Origin: JAZNOL01 sp045580815
Lineage (GTDB): Bacteria > Bacillota > Clostridia > RUG12999
Direction of reading: 5' to 3'
Assembly: GCA_045580815.1 (NCBI GenBank)
Contig: JAZNOL010000053.1
Span: 1-41,513 of the forward strand
Length of the DNA stretch: 41,513 nucleotides
The translations under genes were made by a program, and so were the position numbers. The notes under the pieces were generated by a model. It did no database searches, was not told where the DNA came from, and was given only the letters and a program-made list of their open reading frames with translations. Positions 33,913 through 41,513 of this stretch are shown here, piece by piece. Each line of letters begins with the position of its first letter. The first letter of the stretch is position 1.

Positions 33913-35853
33913 TTATACATTTTTGATTTCTAAAACAACAGCTTTGTTTGCTTTCATATCAAGCAAGGCGGAACCCGTTTCCGATGTTACTGTGCTATCC
34001 TGATTTTTAAGGACTTTTGACATGTTAAAGCCATCAAACGAAAGTGTTGCTTTTGTATCTCTGGGAATACAGTTTACCGCAACAACAATACGTGTGTTTT
34101 CGTCTACAATATGCTCTGTGATTGCCACATGGCAGTTATCGCATTTAACACGTTTTGCTGCATTTTTAAGAAGCGGCATTGCTTCATAGAATTTGTAATA
34201 TGCAGTTTCATTTTCGCCGCTTATTACAGAAGGCGTAGCACCTGCGATTTTTTCAATTCCGTAAGCAAGGAAATAGATTGTACCTTTGCCGTATTTCACT
34301 TTGCTCATTACAGGAGTGCCTTTATCGTCACGGGCAATAATTTCAGCACTGCTTTCAGCATATGTTACTTTGAAATTCGGTGTAAATGTGAATTTTTCTC
34401 CGCCTATTTCCACTTCATCGGCCAAAACTGCTTTCTGACGATAGAGCACTTTTAAACCGAATATTTTTTCAAAATCAGCAAAGCCCTGACATGCATCAAC
34501 CGACATATAAAGTGTAGCACCGTTTTCAACACGGGAAAGAATTTCTTTAATAACAGATACACTCATAAACTGTGCACCCGAAATTGACGGAATTATATAT
34601 GCGTTTGCTTCAGGAAGTTTTTGATTGTGGAAACAAAATTCAATATCAAGTCCGGCTTGTTTTGCAAGCATAAACGTACCGAAAGAAGGAAGCCATGTTG
34701 GTGGCTTTTCAATAGGAGAACCGCCGATTACACACACAGCATCAACAATACGTTCGGGCAGTTTTTTGTATTCAAACTCATTTGTAAATTTTGCAAAATC
34801 TGACAAAACTGCCGCAGTAGGTTTGAATGTCCCATTGGTATAAAACAATCCAAGTTCGCGTTCCAGATGAATCCAGTCGTAGGGTGTATGGTTAAGATGG
34901 TTTTGCTCAAAAGCACACCACCACATAAATCCAAGGCAGTTGTGTGACCACAGCAGATGAAGAATTTTGTTTGTATATTCTGCGGCGTTTTCGTTGCTTG
35001 CAACCATCGGACCAAGTGTGCCAACCTCTTCTGCAAAAGCCGGTTTTTCCGAAAATCCTCTGTACATAACTGTTTCAGCAACGGCATGCATAGCCGATTT
35101 GTGCTCGGTTATGGGGTCTGTGTCACAATGAGGTGTAAACAGCGGATAAGGGTGAGTACACATAATATCGACAATTTCGCCCATATCCTGAGGACGGAAA
35201 TCATATTCCGGGAAGGTGCCGTGCATACCTGAAATAACCGGTTTTTCGCTATCTTCACTTTTGATTGCGTTGGTTATTGTGCTTACCCAAAGATATGCCG
35301 CCTCGTGACTGCCGGCAACACCAAGACAGTTACACTCATTACCTAAATCCCATGCGGTAATTGCCGGATGGTCTTTAAAGGTTTTTACCATATATTTTAC
35401 AAATTTAATTTCCCATTTTATTGCAGCCGGGTCGGTAAGCACGTTTTTGCCGTCAAGATAAGGCGGAACATACAGTCTGCCGCTCATCCAACCGGTAAGC
35501 AGACCTACAACAAGCTTTATACCGTTTTTTTCTGCCACGTCACAGAAAAACTTAAATCTTTCCACCATTGTTTCGTCAACGCCGGCTCTGCCTGCCTCAG
35601 TTTGCGGCAAAGGATCTTCTCCCATACGAATTTCCCATTCACTATTTCCACAGGTATAGTGCATTTTAATAGGCTGAAAATCAGGCCACATGGGGAACAC
35701 ACGCAAATTTTTGATGTTGTGCTCTGCAAGCAGTTTAAGGTCTTTTTCAACTATGTCCGGACGCCAATCGTGCCACATGTTAGTGCCGGCATGAGATGCC
35801 CAGTAGTTTGCACCTATAAAAAACTCGCCGTCTTTAAAAATTCCGTTGTTCAT
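33913..35853 (-). CDS. Cytoplasmic clan GH-A glycoside hydrolase (GH5-like)
   Basis: The 646-aa protein lacks a signal peptide, so it acts on imported substrates. The first 380 residues form a TIM barrel with NLRVFPMWPDFQP, acid/base E173 in WDLGNECN, CTHPYP, the nucleophile motif FAEEVG (E276 by analogy with GH5-type ExG) and GFMWWCAFEQ. Residues from about 400 resemble the glutamine-amidotransferase-like domain of beta-galactosidases (AYIIPSISGAQFMS), followed by a small beta domain. GH5, mannosidase-like or galactosidase-like activity are all possible. AGGAGGA lies 7 bases before the ATG. The upstream promoter probably also served the broken HAD gene. Confidence 0.86.
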   Translation of the reverse strand: MNNGIFKDGEFFIGANYWASHAGTNMWHDWRPDIVEKDLKLLAEHNIKNLRVFPMWPDFQPIKMHYTCGNSEWEIRMGEDPLPQTEAGRAGVDETMVERFKFFCDVAEKNGIKLVVGLLTGWMSGRLYVPPYLDGKNVLTDPAAIKWEIKFVKYMVKTFKDHPAITAWDLGNECNCLGVAGSHEAAYLWVSTITNAIKSEDSEKPVISGMHGTFPEYDFRPQDMGEIVDIMCTHPYPLFTPHCDTDPITEHKSAMHAVAETVMYRGFSEKPAFAEEVGTLGPMVASNENAAEYTNKILHLLWSHNCLGFMWWCAFEQNHLNHTPYDWIHLERELGLFYTNGTFKPTAAVLSDFAKFTNEFEYKKLPERIVDAVCVIGGSPIEKPPTWLPSFGTFMLAKQAGLDIEFCFHNQKLPEANAYIIPSISGAQFMSVSVIKEILSRVENGATLYMSVDACQGFADFEKIFGLKVLYRQKAVLADEVEIGGEKFTFTPNFKVTYAESSAEIIARDDKGTPVMSKVKYGKGTIYFLAYGIEKIAGATPSVISGENETAYYKFYEAMPLLKNAAKRVKCDNCHVAITEHIVDENTRIVVAVNCIPRDTKATLSFDGFNMSKVLKNQDSTVTSETGSALLDMKANKAVVLEIKNV

Positions 35854-35885
35854 AGTAATTTCCTCCTGAAAATATGTATTAAAAA

Positions 35886-36070
35886 TTATTCGTTTTCTTT
35901 ATAATACTCAAAACGTTCAATCAGATGTCTGCCAACTTTAACCATAAATTTTCCGCCTTCCGCTTAAAAAACTCTATTACCTTTACATTTTCATCAGATA
36001 TAGTTTTATCATTTTTAAATAGTGTACCGTCAAGGTCGGTGCAAATAAGCACGCCGTCAAATTTACCCAT
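35886..36070 (-). pseudogene. Remnant of a HAD-superfamily (Cof-type) phosphatase
   Basis: Starting at ATG 36070, after GGAGAAACG, is a perfect HAD N-terminus: KFDGVLICTDLDGTL, whose first aspartate is the catalytic nucleophile, then KTISDENVKVIEFFKRK. The frame then goes to a stop at 35921 after only 49 codons, against about 260-280 for the family. A +1 shift near codon 39 instead reads GKFMVKVGRHLIERFEYY and ends at 35886, which looks like a HAD C-terminal tail. The gene therefore seems to have lost its middle and frame. Loss appears recent because motif I is intact. Confidence 0.7.
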
Positions 36071-36110
36071 TTTTATCGTTTCTCCACTTTTTGTGTAATA
36101 ATCTGTAACA

Positions 36111-36139
36111 ATTATATCATATAAAAAACCAAAAAGCAA
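36111..36139 (-). promoter_or_regulatory. Promoter for the HAD remnant and GH-A glycosidase
   Basis: On the minus strand: TTGCTT (36139-36134), 17 bases, TATAAT (36116-36111) with an extended TGA. The HAD start is about 35 bases downstream of the predicted start of transcription. No clear promoter lies between the HAD remnant and the glycosidase. Confidence 0.6.
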
Positions 36140-36189
36140 GCAAAATAAGAAAAAAGATGCTTTTGCGCACAATATAGCACATTTCACCC

Positions 36190-36321
36190 CTCTTTTTTTT
36201 GTTGACAAACCGGATTTTGAACTGTATATGGAGGCAGACAGAAAAAACAGGTGAGCGTAATATAGAAAAATGTGATGAAAACGCATACTATAAAGTGCCG
36301 GTAATAAAGATAGACAAATAA
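36190..36321 (+). pseudogene. Possible decayed gene end
   Basis: The roughly 300 bases between the HAD remnant and the M50 gene hold no intact gene. On the + strand one frame reads VDKPDFELYMEADRKNR to a stop at 36254, and the +2 frame continues from 36250 as ERNIEKCDENAYYKVPVIK to a stop at 36321. The two pieces have gene-like composition and join with one frameshift, but no family is recognised and no ribosome site is seen. It may be chance. Confidence 0.25.
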
Positions 36322-36324
36322 AAC

Positions 36325-36348
36325 AGGGAAGGGATAAATCCCTTCCTT
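36325..36348 (-). terminator. Terminator of the M50 protease operon
   Basis: AAGGAAGGGA-TTTA-TCCCTTCCCT on the minus strand forms a 10-pair stem followed by GTTTTATTT. It starts 22 bases after the M50 stop. Confidence 0.78.
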
Positions 36349-36369
36349 AGAATTATGCATAAATTTACG

Positions 36370-37164
36370 CTATATGGTATCCTTCACCGTTATATCGCTG
36401 CCTTTTTTTTCGATGCAGCGGTAAAGAAAACACGGGGTAACAAATCCTTTTATTTTTCCGTTGCTGTTTCGTATTGCACCAACTGCATTTGATGGTAACA
36501 TGTCTGCCGCTTTTATGGCAAGATCGTTCTCATTAATAACAAAAACGTTGCACCGCCTGTAATCGCTGTTTGCGGCATTTGTTGCTTCAATAACAGGATT
36601 ATACATATGTCCTGTGTTGGACATAATTATAAAAACACCTATATACATCAGGCTAAAGTTAAAACCGCTTATGCAAAAAATATATATTCCGAAAACAGTA
36701 ATGAAGCAACCGGTGCAAATGCCAATTATTTTTATTATACTGCGGCACCTGCTTCGGCAAAAAAAATTACCAAGCATACAGTACATAATCTGTCCGCCGT
36801 CAAGGGGCATGGTGGGCAAAAAATTTATTGCAGCAATTGCGGCGTTAGATGCAAAAAGTTCAAAATTTTTTGTCTTAAATCCCAATACTGCGAGCAAAAG
36901 ACTCATTAAAGGACCGCAAGCGGCAGTAAACATAACGCTGCCGTTCATACCTTCGTTTTTAAAACACATTTCAACACCAAATCCGTGTAAAACAAGACCG
37001 TTTGCAGAAATCCCGCTAAGTAGTGCACCAAAGTAATGCGCAAGCTCATGCATAATTATAGCAAAACAGATATACAAAAAGTTTACATTCCCAAAAATAA
37101 CACAAAAAGCAGAAGTAACAAGCAAACTAAGCTCTATTACAAAATTTTTATGAAGCCTTAGCAA
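36370..37164 (-). CDS. M50-family membrane metalloprotease (SpoIVFB-like)
   Basis: The 264-aa membrane protein is a site-2-type zinc protease with HExxH at H39-E40-LA-H43 in a TM helix, and the third ligand motif NFLPTMPLDGG (D122). A C-terminal cytosolic part (about 205-264: NVFVINENDLAIKAADMLPS...GFVTP) looks like half a CBS domain, as in SpoIVFB, which cleaves pro-sigma-K during sporulation. This suggests a spore-former but does not prove the target. The start is TTG at 37164 with GGCGGTGA 8 bases upstream, only 2 bases after the preceding stop. It is the second gene of a two-gene operon. Confidence 0.88.
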   Translation of the reverse strand: MLRLHKNFVIELSLLVTSAFCVIFGNVNFLYICFAIIMHELAHYFGALLSGISANGLVLHGFGVEMCFKNEGMNGSVMFTAACGPLMSLLLAVLGFKTKNFELFASNAAIAAINFLPTMPLDGGQIMYCMLGNFFCRSRCRSIIKIIGICTGCFITVFGIYIFCISGFNFSLMYIGVFIIMSNTGHMYNPVIEATNAANSDYRRCNVFVINENDLAIKAADMLPSNAVGAIRNSNGKIKGFVTPCFLYRCIEKKGSDITVKDTI

Positions 37165-37166
37165 GT

Positions 37167-37451
37167 TTATTCACCGCCACCGGATACATTTTCTACAATA
37201 TTGTCACCAAACACCGGCACAGCCGCATCACGCAAGCTGTCGGCAAAACGGCTTATATGTGTGTTTGTTTCAATATATTCCGCCACAAACTGCGACACCG
37301 TAAGTCCTGATGGCGTGGGAATATCTTTGACGAGCATGAATCCGCAGACCAGCGCGGCGCATACAAGCAGTTTCAGAAAAAATCTGCTTTCCTGAGTTTT
37401 TTGGGGCTCCGGCTCAAACCGTCCCGAGCGTATTCGATTTTTAACTGACAT
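37167..37451 (-). CDS. Small single-TM protein, possible SpoIVFA-like partner
   Basis: The 94-aa protein has a basic and proline-containing cytosolic N-terminus (MSVKNRIRSGRFEPEPQ), one TM helix (about 28-42, LLVCAALVCGFMLV) and a short outer domain ending in SGGGE. The ATG at 37451 follows GGAGGTAATATT; upstream in-frame starts lack a ribosome site. It sits immediately before the M50 protease, as SpoIVFA precedes SpoIVFB, and matches the SpoIVFA topology but lacks its C-terminal LytM/M23 domain. A regulatory partner role is inferred. A TATAAT at 37476-37471 (minus) may be its -10, but no good -35 is seen. Confidence 0.72.
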   Translation of the reverse strand: MSVKNRIRSGRFEPEPQKTQESRFFLKLLVCAALVCGFMLVKDIPTPSGLTVSQFVAEYIETNTHISRFADSLRDAAVPVFGDNIVENVSGGGE

Positions 37452-37549
37452 AATATTACCTCCTGATGTTATTATAATATATTGAAGAAAATAGACGGAT
37501 ATTACAAAATAAACCGCAAGATTTGCAATATTTAAAGCAACACAGGCAA

Positions 37550-37577
37550 TTGACAAAAAAATCATGTGTGATATAAT
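37550..37577 (+). promoter_or_regulatory. Strong promoter of the isomerase-esterase operon
   Basis: TTGACA (37550-37555), 16 bases, TATAAT (37572-37577) with extended TGA. Both hexamers are perfect. The start of transcription is near 37584, about 25 bases before the ATG. Confidence 0.85.
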
Positions 37578-37608
37578 TTAATTAATAATATAAAAGGTGG
37601 CGAAATAC

Positions 37609-39549
37609 ATGGCATTTATTCTTTCAGCGTTCTCTGACGAAATTGATGAAAATTTTAATAAGCAATTAGCGGCTGTTAAAGATTTTGGAATAAATTATAT
37701 TGAAATCCGTGGTGTTGACGGAAAAAATATTTCAGACCTTACTCACGAAGAAATACTTGAGGTTAAAGCGGCTCTTGACCGTGAAAAGGTTAAAGTTTCA
37801 GCGATTGGTTCACCTATCGGAAAAATCGGTATAACCGACCCCTTTGAGCCTCATTTTGAAAAATTTAAGGATATAATTGAAACAGCAAAAATTCTGGACA
37901 CAAAATATATCCGTATTTTCAGCTTTTATATTCCCGATGGAGAAAAGCCCGAAGATTATCGTGATGAGGTTATGCGCCGCATGAAAGCTTTTGCCGATGA
38001 GGCAGAAAAACAGGGCGTGATTTTGCTTCACGAAAACGAAAAAGGCATTTACGGCGACAGAGGCGTGCGTTGCCTTGATATTTTCAAAACCGTAAGCAGC
38101 CCGAATCTTCGTGCAACATTTGACCCGGCAAACTTTCTGCAAAGCGGCGATGTGCCTTATCCGTTTGCTTATGCTATGCTTGAGCCGTATATTGAATATA
38201 TGCATATTAAGGACGCACTTTTCAGCGGCGAGGTTGTGCCCGGAGGTGAGGGTGCAGGCAGAGTTAAAGAAATTCTGATGAGCTTGCGTGACAAAGAGAT
38301 TTTCACAACGCTTGAACCGCATCTTGGCAATTTTAAAGGGCTTGAAGCTCTGGAACAAAATGACGATTTTAAAAAACTGCCTACTGCCGGTGAAAAAACC
38401 TTTAAAATTGCGCTTGATGCTTACAGAAAAATTGCACAGGAGGCAATGACCGAAAATTTTCACGAAATGAAAATTCCCGAAATTTTAAAAACCGTAAGCG
38501 GCGAGGATGTTAAAACCGCAAAAGACTGGGAAACTTTCCGTCGCGCGGAAATTCTGCGGCTTTTTGAAACTCAGGTTTACGGCGTGAGAAGTGTTGAGCG
38601 TCCTTGTGATTTGGCATTTAAGCGGGTCAGCGAAAATGACCGTGACTTTGAAACCTATCGCTTTGAAGCCATGAAAATGACCTACGGCGGAGCAGAGTCA
38701 CCCTTTTATCTGGCAGTACCAAAAAATGCCGAAAAACCCTTGCCGGTGTTTGTTTATCCGTTTTTGCAGGGGCAGGAAAGTGTTTATGACATCTATGACG
38801 AAAACTGCCCGATTGTCCCTTATAAATATATAATATCAAGAGGGTATGCTGTTGCGGTTTTACCGGTTAGAGGCATTGACCCGGACATCTGCGAAAGCAT
38901 AAAAAATCTGCCGGACGGTGTTCACGCCGTTTATGACAGGTACAGAAACGATGCGTCGTGGGGAACAATTTCCGCCTGGGCATGGGGATTGTCAAGAGTG
39001 GCAGATTACCTTGAAACAGACAGCCGTTTTGATAAAACAAAAATGATTGTACTCGGTCATTCAAGAGGCGGAAAAACCGCCCTTTGGGCAGGAGCAACCG
39101 ACACTCGGTTTGCTATGGCGGTTTCCAGTTGCAGCGGTGCTGTTGGTGCGGCAATAAGCCGCAAAAACACGGGCGAAACCGTTGCGGATATAAACCGCAT
39201 TTTCCCCCACTGGTTCTGCGACAACTTCAAAAAATACGGATTTAGCGAGCAAAACCTGCCTGTTGACCAGCATATGCTTCTGGCGTTGATGTCGCCACGT
39301 CCGGTGTATGTTTCAAGTGCAACAACCGATTTGTGGGCATGTCCGGAAAACGAACTGCTTTCCTGCCGCCTTGCAGGTGATGCATATGAAATTTACGGCA
39401 AAAAAGGTCTTGTTTGTGACGGTCAGCCACAGCCGGATGTGTCATATCACGACGGCGAAATCGGCTATCACATCCATACAGGTCCTCATCTCATAAGACA
39501 GCCCGACTGGGAAAAATATATAGATTTTGCAGATAAAAAACTTAAATAA
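37609..39549 (+). CDS. Fusion of a sugar-phosphate isomerase/epimerase and a CE15-like glucuronoyl esterase
   Basis: The 646-aa cytoplasmic protein has two enzyme domains. Residues 1-280 are a xylose-isomerase-like TIM barrel with likely metal ligands in LLHENE, FDPANF, YMHIKDA and TLEPHLG. Residues about 300-646 are an alpha/beta hydrolase like carbohydrate esterase family 15: GHSRGGKTALWAG with nucleophile S485, the SGAVGAAISR and HWFCDNF segments, VDQHMLLALMSPRPVYV, acid candidate D574 (TTDLWA), and histidines H621/H627 in GYHIHTGPH. CE15 enzymes cleave esters of glucuronic acid and are usually secreted; this one has no signal peptide. It may de-esterify an imported uronate and isomerise it. 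The ATG at 37609 follows AAAGGTGG by 8 bases; a GTG at 37597 overlaps that site. Confidence 0.85.
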   Translation: MAFILSAFSDEIDENFNKQLAAVKDFGINYIEIRGVDGKNISDLTHEEILEVKAALDREKVKVSAIGSPIGKIGITDPFEPHFEKFKDIIETAKILDTKYIRIFSFYIPDGEKPEDYRDEVMRRMKAFADEAEKQGVILLHENEKGIYGDRGVRCLDIFKTVSSPNLRATFDPANFLQSGDVPYPFAYAMLEPYIEYMHIKDALFSGEVVPGGEGAGRVKEILMSLRDKEIFTTLEPHLGNFKGLEALEQNDDFKKLPTAGEKTFKIALDAYRKIAQEAMTENFHEMKIPEILKTVSGEDVKTAKDWETFRRAEILRLFETQVYGVRSVERPCDLAFKRVSENDRDFETYRFEAMKMTYGGAESPFYLAVPKNAEKPLPVFVYPFLQGQESVYDIYDENCPIVPYKYIISRGYAVAVLPVRGIDPDICESIKNLPDGVHAVYDRYRNDASWGTISAWAWGLSRVADYLETDSRFDKTKMIVLGHSRGGKTALWAGATDTRFAMAVSSCSGAVGAAISRKNTGETVADINRIFPHWFCDNFKKYGFSEQNLPVDQHMLLALMSPRPVYVSSATTDLWACPENELLSCRLAGDAYEIYGKKGLVCDGQPQPDVSYHDGEIGYHIHTGPHLIRQPDWEKYIDFADKKLK

Positions 39550-39562
39550 GGAGTGTGCAAAA

Positions 39563-40720
39563 ATGGTAAGAATTGGTATTATAGGAATCGGAAACATGGG
39601 TCGCCAGCACATAGCAAACGTCAAAACCGGAAAGATAAAAAACGGCGTTGTTGCAGCGGCGTGCGATATTCGTGAAGACCGCCTTGCGTGGCTTGACGAA
39701 ATGGGTTATACCGATATTAAAAAATTTACATCAGCCGAAGAGCTTATAAAAAGCGGAGAGGTTGACCTGGTGCTGATTGCAACACCTCACTATGACCACC
39801 CCGTGCTTGCCATAAAAGCCTTTGAGCAGGGACTCAATGTGCTTATTGAAAAGCCGGCAGGTGTTTATACAAAAAAAGTGCGTGAAATGAACGAGGCGGC
39901 AGAAAAAGCCGGCAAGGTTTTCGGCATCATGTATAATCAGCGCACAAGCCCCGTTTTTCAAAAAGCACGTGACCTTATTGCAAAAGGCGAGCTTGGCGAT
40001 TTAAAACGAGTAATATGGATTATTACAAACTGGTACCGTCCTCAGGCATACCATGATTCAAGCGACTGGCGTTCACGTTGGGAAACCGAGGGCGGCGGCG
40101 TGCTGATAAATCAGTGTCCGCACAATCTTGACCTTTTCCAGTGGATTGTGGGCAAAATGCCTAAACGTATACGGTCCTTTGTAGGTTTCGGAAAATATCA
40201 CGACATTGAGGTTGACGACGATGTTACGGCATATTGCGAATACGACAACGGTGCAACAGGTCTGTTTGTAACCTGCACCGCTGATGCACCGGGAACAAAT
40301 CGTCTTGAAATCACCGGCACACGGGGCAAAATTGTTATAGAAAACGATAAGATGGAATTTCACCGTCTGACAGTTGACGAGCGTGATTTCAACCGTGACT
40401 ACAAACTGCCTTTCGGTGGCCCTGAGGTATGGAAGGTTGAAGTGCCCACACCCGGTGTAAAGGACGAACACGTAGGCATTCTCAACAACGTAATTTCTGT
40501 TATTGAAAATGGCGGCGAGCTTCTTGCACCCGGAGAAGAGGGCATCAGAGGGCTTACAATTTCAAATGCAATTCATCTTTCTGCATGGACAGATGACTGG
40601 GTTGAGCTTGATAATCTTGACGAAGATTTGTTCTATAATATTTTGCAGGACAAAATCAAAAATTCCACAATGAAGAAAAATCTGCGTGAACGTGTTGCTG
40701 ACACAAAAGGTACATATTAA
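39563..40720 (+). CDS. Gfo/Idh/MocA-family oxidoreductase
   Basis: The 385-aa protein is an NAD(P)-dependent sugar dehydrogenase-like enzyme. The Rossmann motif GIIGIGNMGRQH starts at residue 5, the catalytic EKPAG lies at 96-100, and the substrate domain contains GGGVLINQCPHNLDLFQWIVG with the expected histidine. Such enzymes oxidise sugars, uronates or inositols, often as 3-keto intermediates. The ATG at 39563 follows AAGGAG by 9 bases and lies 13 bases after the fusion gene. Flanking isomerase genes suggest an oxidation-isomerisation route. Confidence 0.93.
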   Translation: MVRIGIIGIGNMGRQHIANVKTGKIKNGVVAAACDIREDRLAWLDEMGYTDIKKFTSAEELIKSGEVDLVLIATPHYDHPVLAIKAFEQGLNVLIEKPAGVYTKKVREMNEAAEKAGKVFGIMYNQRTSPVFQKARDLIAKGELGDLKRVIWIITNWYRPQAYHDSSDWRSRWETEGGGVLINQCPHNLDLFQWIVGKMPKRIRSFVGFGKYHDIEVDDDVTAYCEYDNGATGLFVTCTADAPGTNRLEITGTRGKIVIENDKMEFHRLTVDERDFNRDYKLPFGGPEVWKVEVPTPGVKDEHVGILNNVISVIENGGELLAPGEEGIRGLTISNAIHLSAWTDDWVELDNLDEDLFYNILQDKIKNSTMKKNLRERVADTKGTY

Positions 40721-40732
40721 GGGGGAATTTTC

Positions 40733-41512
40733 ATGAAAATAGGTGCACAGCTTTTTACTTTGCATGAGCAAATGAAAGACAAAGAGGGCATCCTCGGCGG
40801 TCTTGAAAAGGTTAAAAAAATAGGGTATGACAGCGTTCAGCTTTCGGGAATCGGCCGCATGGACGTGGGCGAGCTTAAAGCAAAGCTTGACGAGCTTTCT
40901 CTTAATGCGGTGTGCACGCATATTCCTTTTGACGTAATGCGAGACAAAGTCAAAGAGGTTGCGGCGGCACATCACCTTCTGGGTTGCAAATATGTGGGCG
41001 TAGGATCAATGCCCGGTGAGTACCGCAATGAAGAAGGATTTTATGCTTTTGCCCGTGAGCTTGACGAAATTGCCGAAAAATATGAGGCAGAGGGTCTTAA
41101 AGTGACGTATCACAACCATGATTTTGAGTTTGTGACATACGGCGGCAAATCGGGAATGCAGATTCTACTTGAAAATTCAAAGAAATTTCTGTTTCTTGCC
41201 GATACGTTCTGGATTCAGGCTGGCGGCGGCGATGTTATACAGTGGCTTGAAAAATTTGCCGGAAGATTGGAAATTGTGCATTTTAAGGATTATGGCATTG
41301 AACGTGTTGGAGACGATGAATGGGCAGTAAGGAAAGTGTTCCGTGAAATCGGATACGGCAATTTAAACTGGACGGGAATAATTGACACCTGCGTGGATTT
41401 GGGCGTGACACATGCCTTTGTTGAGCAGGACGACTGCTACGGCAGAGATACCTTTGAAAGCCTTGAAAAAAGCTATAAGTTTTTAAAAGACGCAATGAAA
41501 AAATATGAATAA
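40733..41512 (+). CDS. Sugar phosphate isomerase/epimerase (xylose isomerase-like TIM barrel)
   Basis: The 259-aa protein belongs to the AP endonuclease 2/xylose-isomerase-like barrel family. Likely metal and substrate residues are in VCTHIPFD, TYHNHDFEF, FLADTFWIQAGG, IVHFKDYG and AFVEQDDCYG. Close relatives are paired with Gfo/Idh/MocA dehydrogenases and act on keto-sugars or inosose. AAGGGGG precedes the ATG, 12 bases after the oxidoreductase stop. The stop codon ends one base before the window end, so the gene is complete, but the operon may continue. Confidence 0.92.
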   Translation: MKIGAQLFTLHEQMKDKEGILGGLEKVKKIGYDSVQLSGIGRMDVGELKAKLDELSLNAVCTHIPFDVMRDKVKEVAAAHHLLGCKYVGVGSMPGEYRNEEGFYAFARELDEIAEKYEAEGLKVTYHNHDFEFVTYGGKSGMQILLENSKKFLFLADTFWIQAGGGDVIQWLEKFAGRLEIVHFKDYGIERVGDDEWAVRKVFREIGYGNLNWTGIIDTCVDLGVTHAFVEQDDCYGRDTFESLEKSYKFLKDAMKKYE

Positions 41513-41513
41513 A

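Noticed and set aside
36202..36230. TTGACA-17-TATATG on the + strand as a promoter
   Set aside because: The -10 matches only 4 of 6, no gene follows on that strand, and the segment may be a decayed coding region.
35921..36286. A 121-codon minus-strand reading frame through the HAD start
   Set aside because: Only the part from 36070 has a ribosome site and family similarity; the upstream part is promoter and AT-rich intergenic DNA.
1..41513. CRISPR array, insertion sequences, prophage or tRNA genes
   Set aside because: I looked for regularly spaced repeats, transposase motifs, att-like repeats and tRNA cloverleafs and saw none.

Overview
This window looks like chromosomal DNA from a low-GC, anaerobic Bacillota of class Clostridia. 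The evidence is a six-subunit Rnf complex in the order C-D-G-E-A-B, surface proteins carrying SLH cell-wall anchoring triads, a SpoIVFB-like M50 protease, strong AGGAGG ribosome sites, several TTG/GTG starts and textbook TTGACA-17-TATAAT promoters. The abundance of SLH-anchored carbohydrate-active proteins recalls plant-glycan-degrading gut Clostridia (for example Monoglobus-like lineages), but genus cannot be fixed from sequence reading alone.

Layout. (1) 48-5990: a tightly packed rnfCDGEAB operon (ferredoxin:NAD+ oxidoreductase and ion pump), closely followed by a class I mannose-6-phosphate isomerase. (2) 6058-6486: a DUF523/TudS-like protein. (3) 6704-10126: a promoter with a palindromic candidate operator, then an ABC sugar importer (lipoprotein plus two permeases, no ATPase) ending at a hairpin. 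(4) 10182-25140: a second promoter with an inverted repeat around its -10 box drives five exported proteins: a 1969-aa SLH protein with duplicated jelly-roll, Ig-like and helical modules; an SLH-anchored clan GH-A glycosidase; a protein that is nothing but three SLH domains; a 1073-aa S-layer-like protein; and a second GH-A glycosidase without SLH. A strong terminator ends the block. (5) 25161-26944: two convergent AraC-type regulators, one with a cupin-type sensor and one with a PocR-type sensor. (6) 27016-29878: divergent from the PocR regulator, an unrecognised TIM-barrel-like cytoplasmic protein translationally coupled to an EamA-type transporter. (7) 29884-33898: an MFS transporter divergent from a Tet(M)/EF-G-like ribosomal GTPase fused to a C-terminal NYN/YacP (Rae1-like) RNase domain. 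(8) 33913-36139: a cytoplasmic GH-A glycosidase with a broken HAD phosphatase gene upstream. (9) 36325-37451: an M50 protease with a small one-TM partner. (10) 37550-41512: an operon of a sugar-isomerase/CE15-esterase fusion, a Gfo/Idh/MocA dehydrogenase and a second sugar isomerase.

How it fits together. Surface glycosidases held by SLH domains would release oligosaccharides, the ABC importer would take them up, and the cytoplasmic glycosidase, CE15-like esterase fusion, isomerases and oxidoreductase would process them, with AraC-type regulators sensing intermediates. This linkage is inference from gene content and adjacency; the substrate is not identified. The two most unusual genes are the ribosomal GTPase-NYN nuclease fusion (31261-33846) and the isomerase-CE15 fusion (37609-39549).
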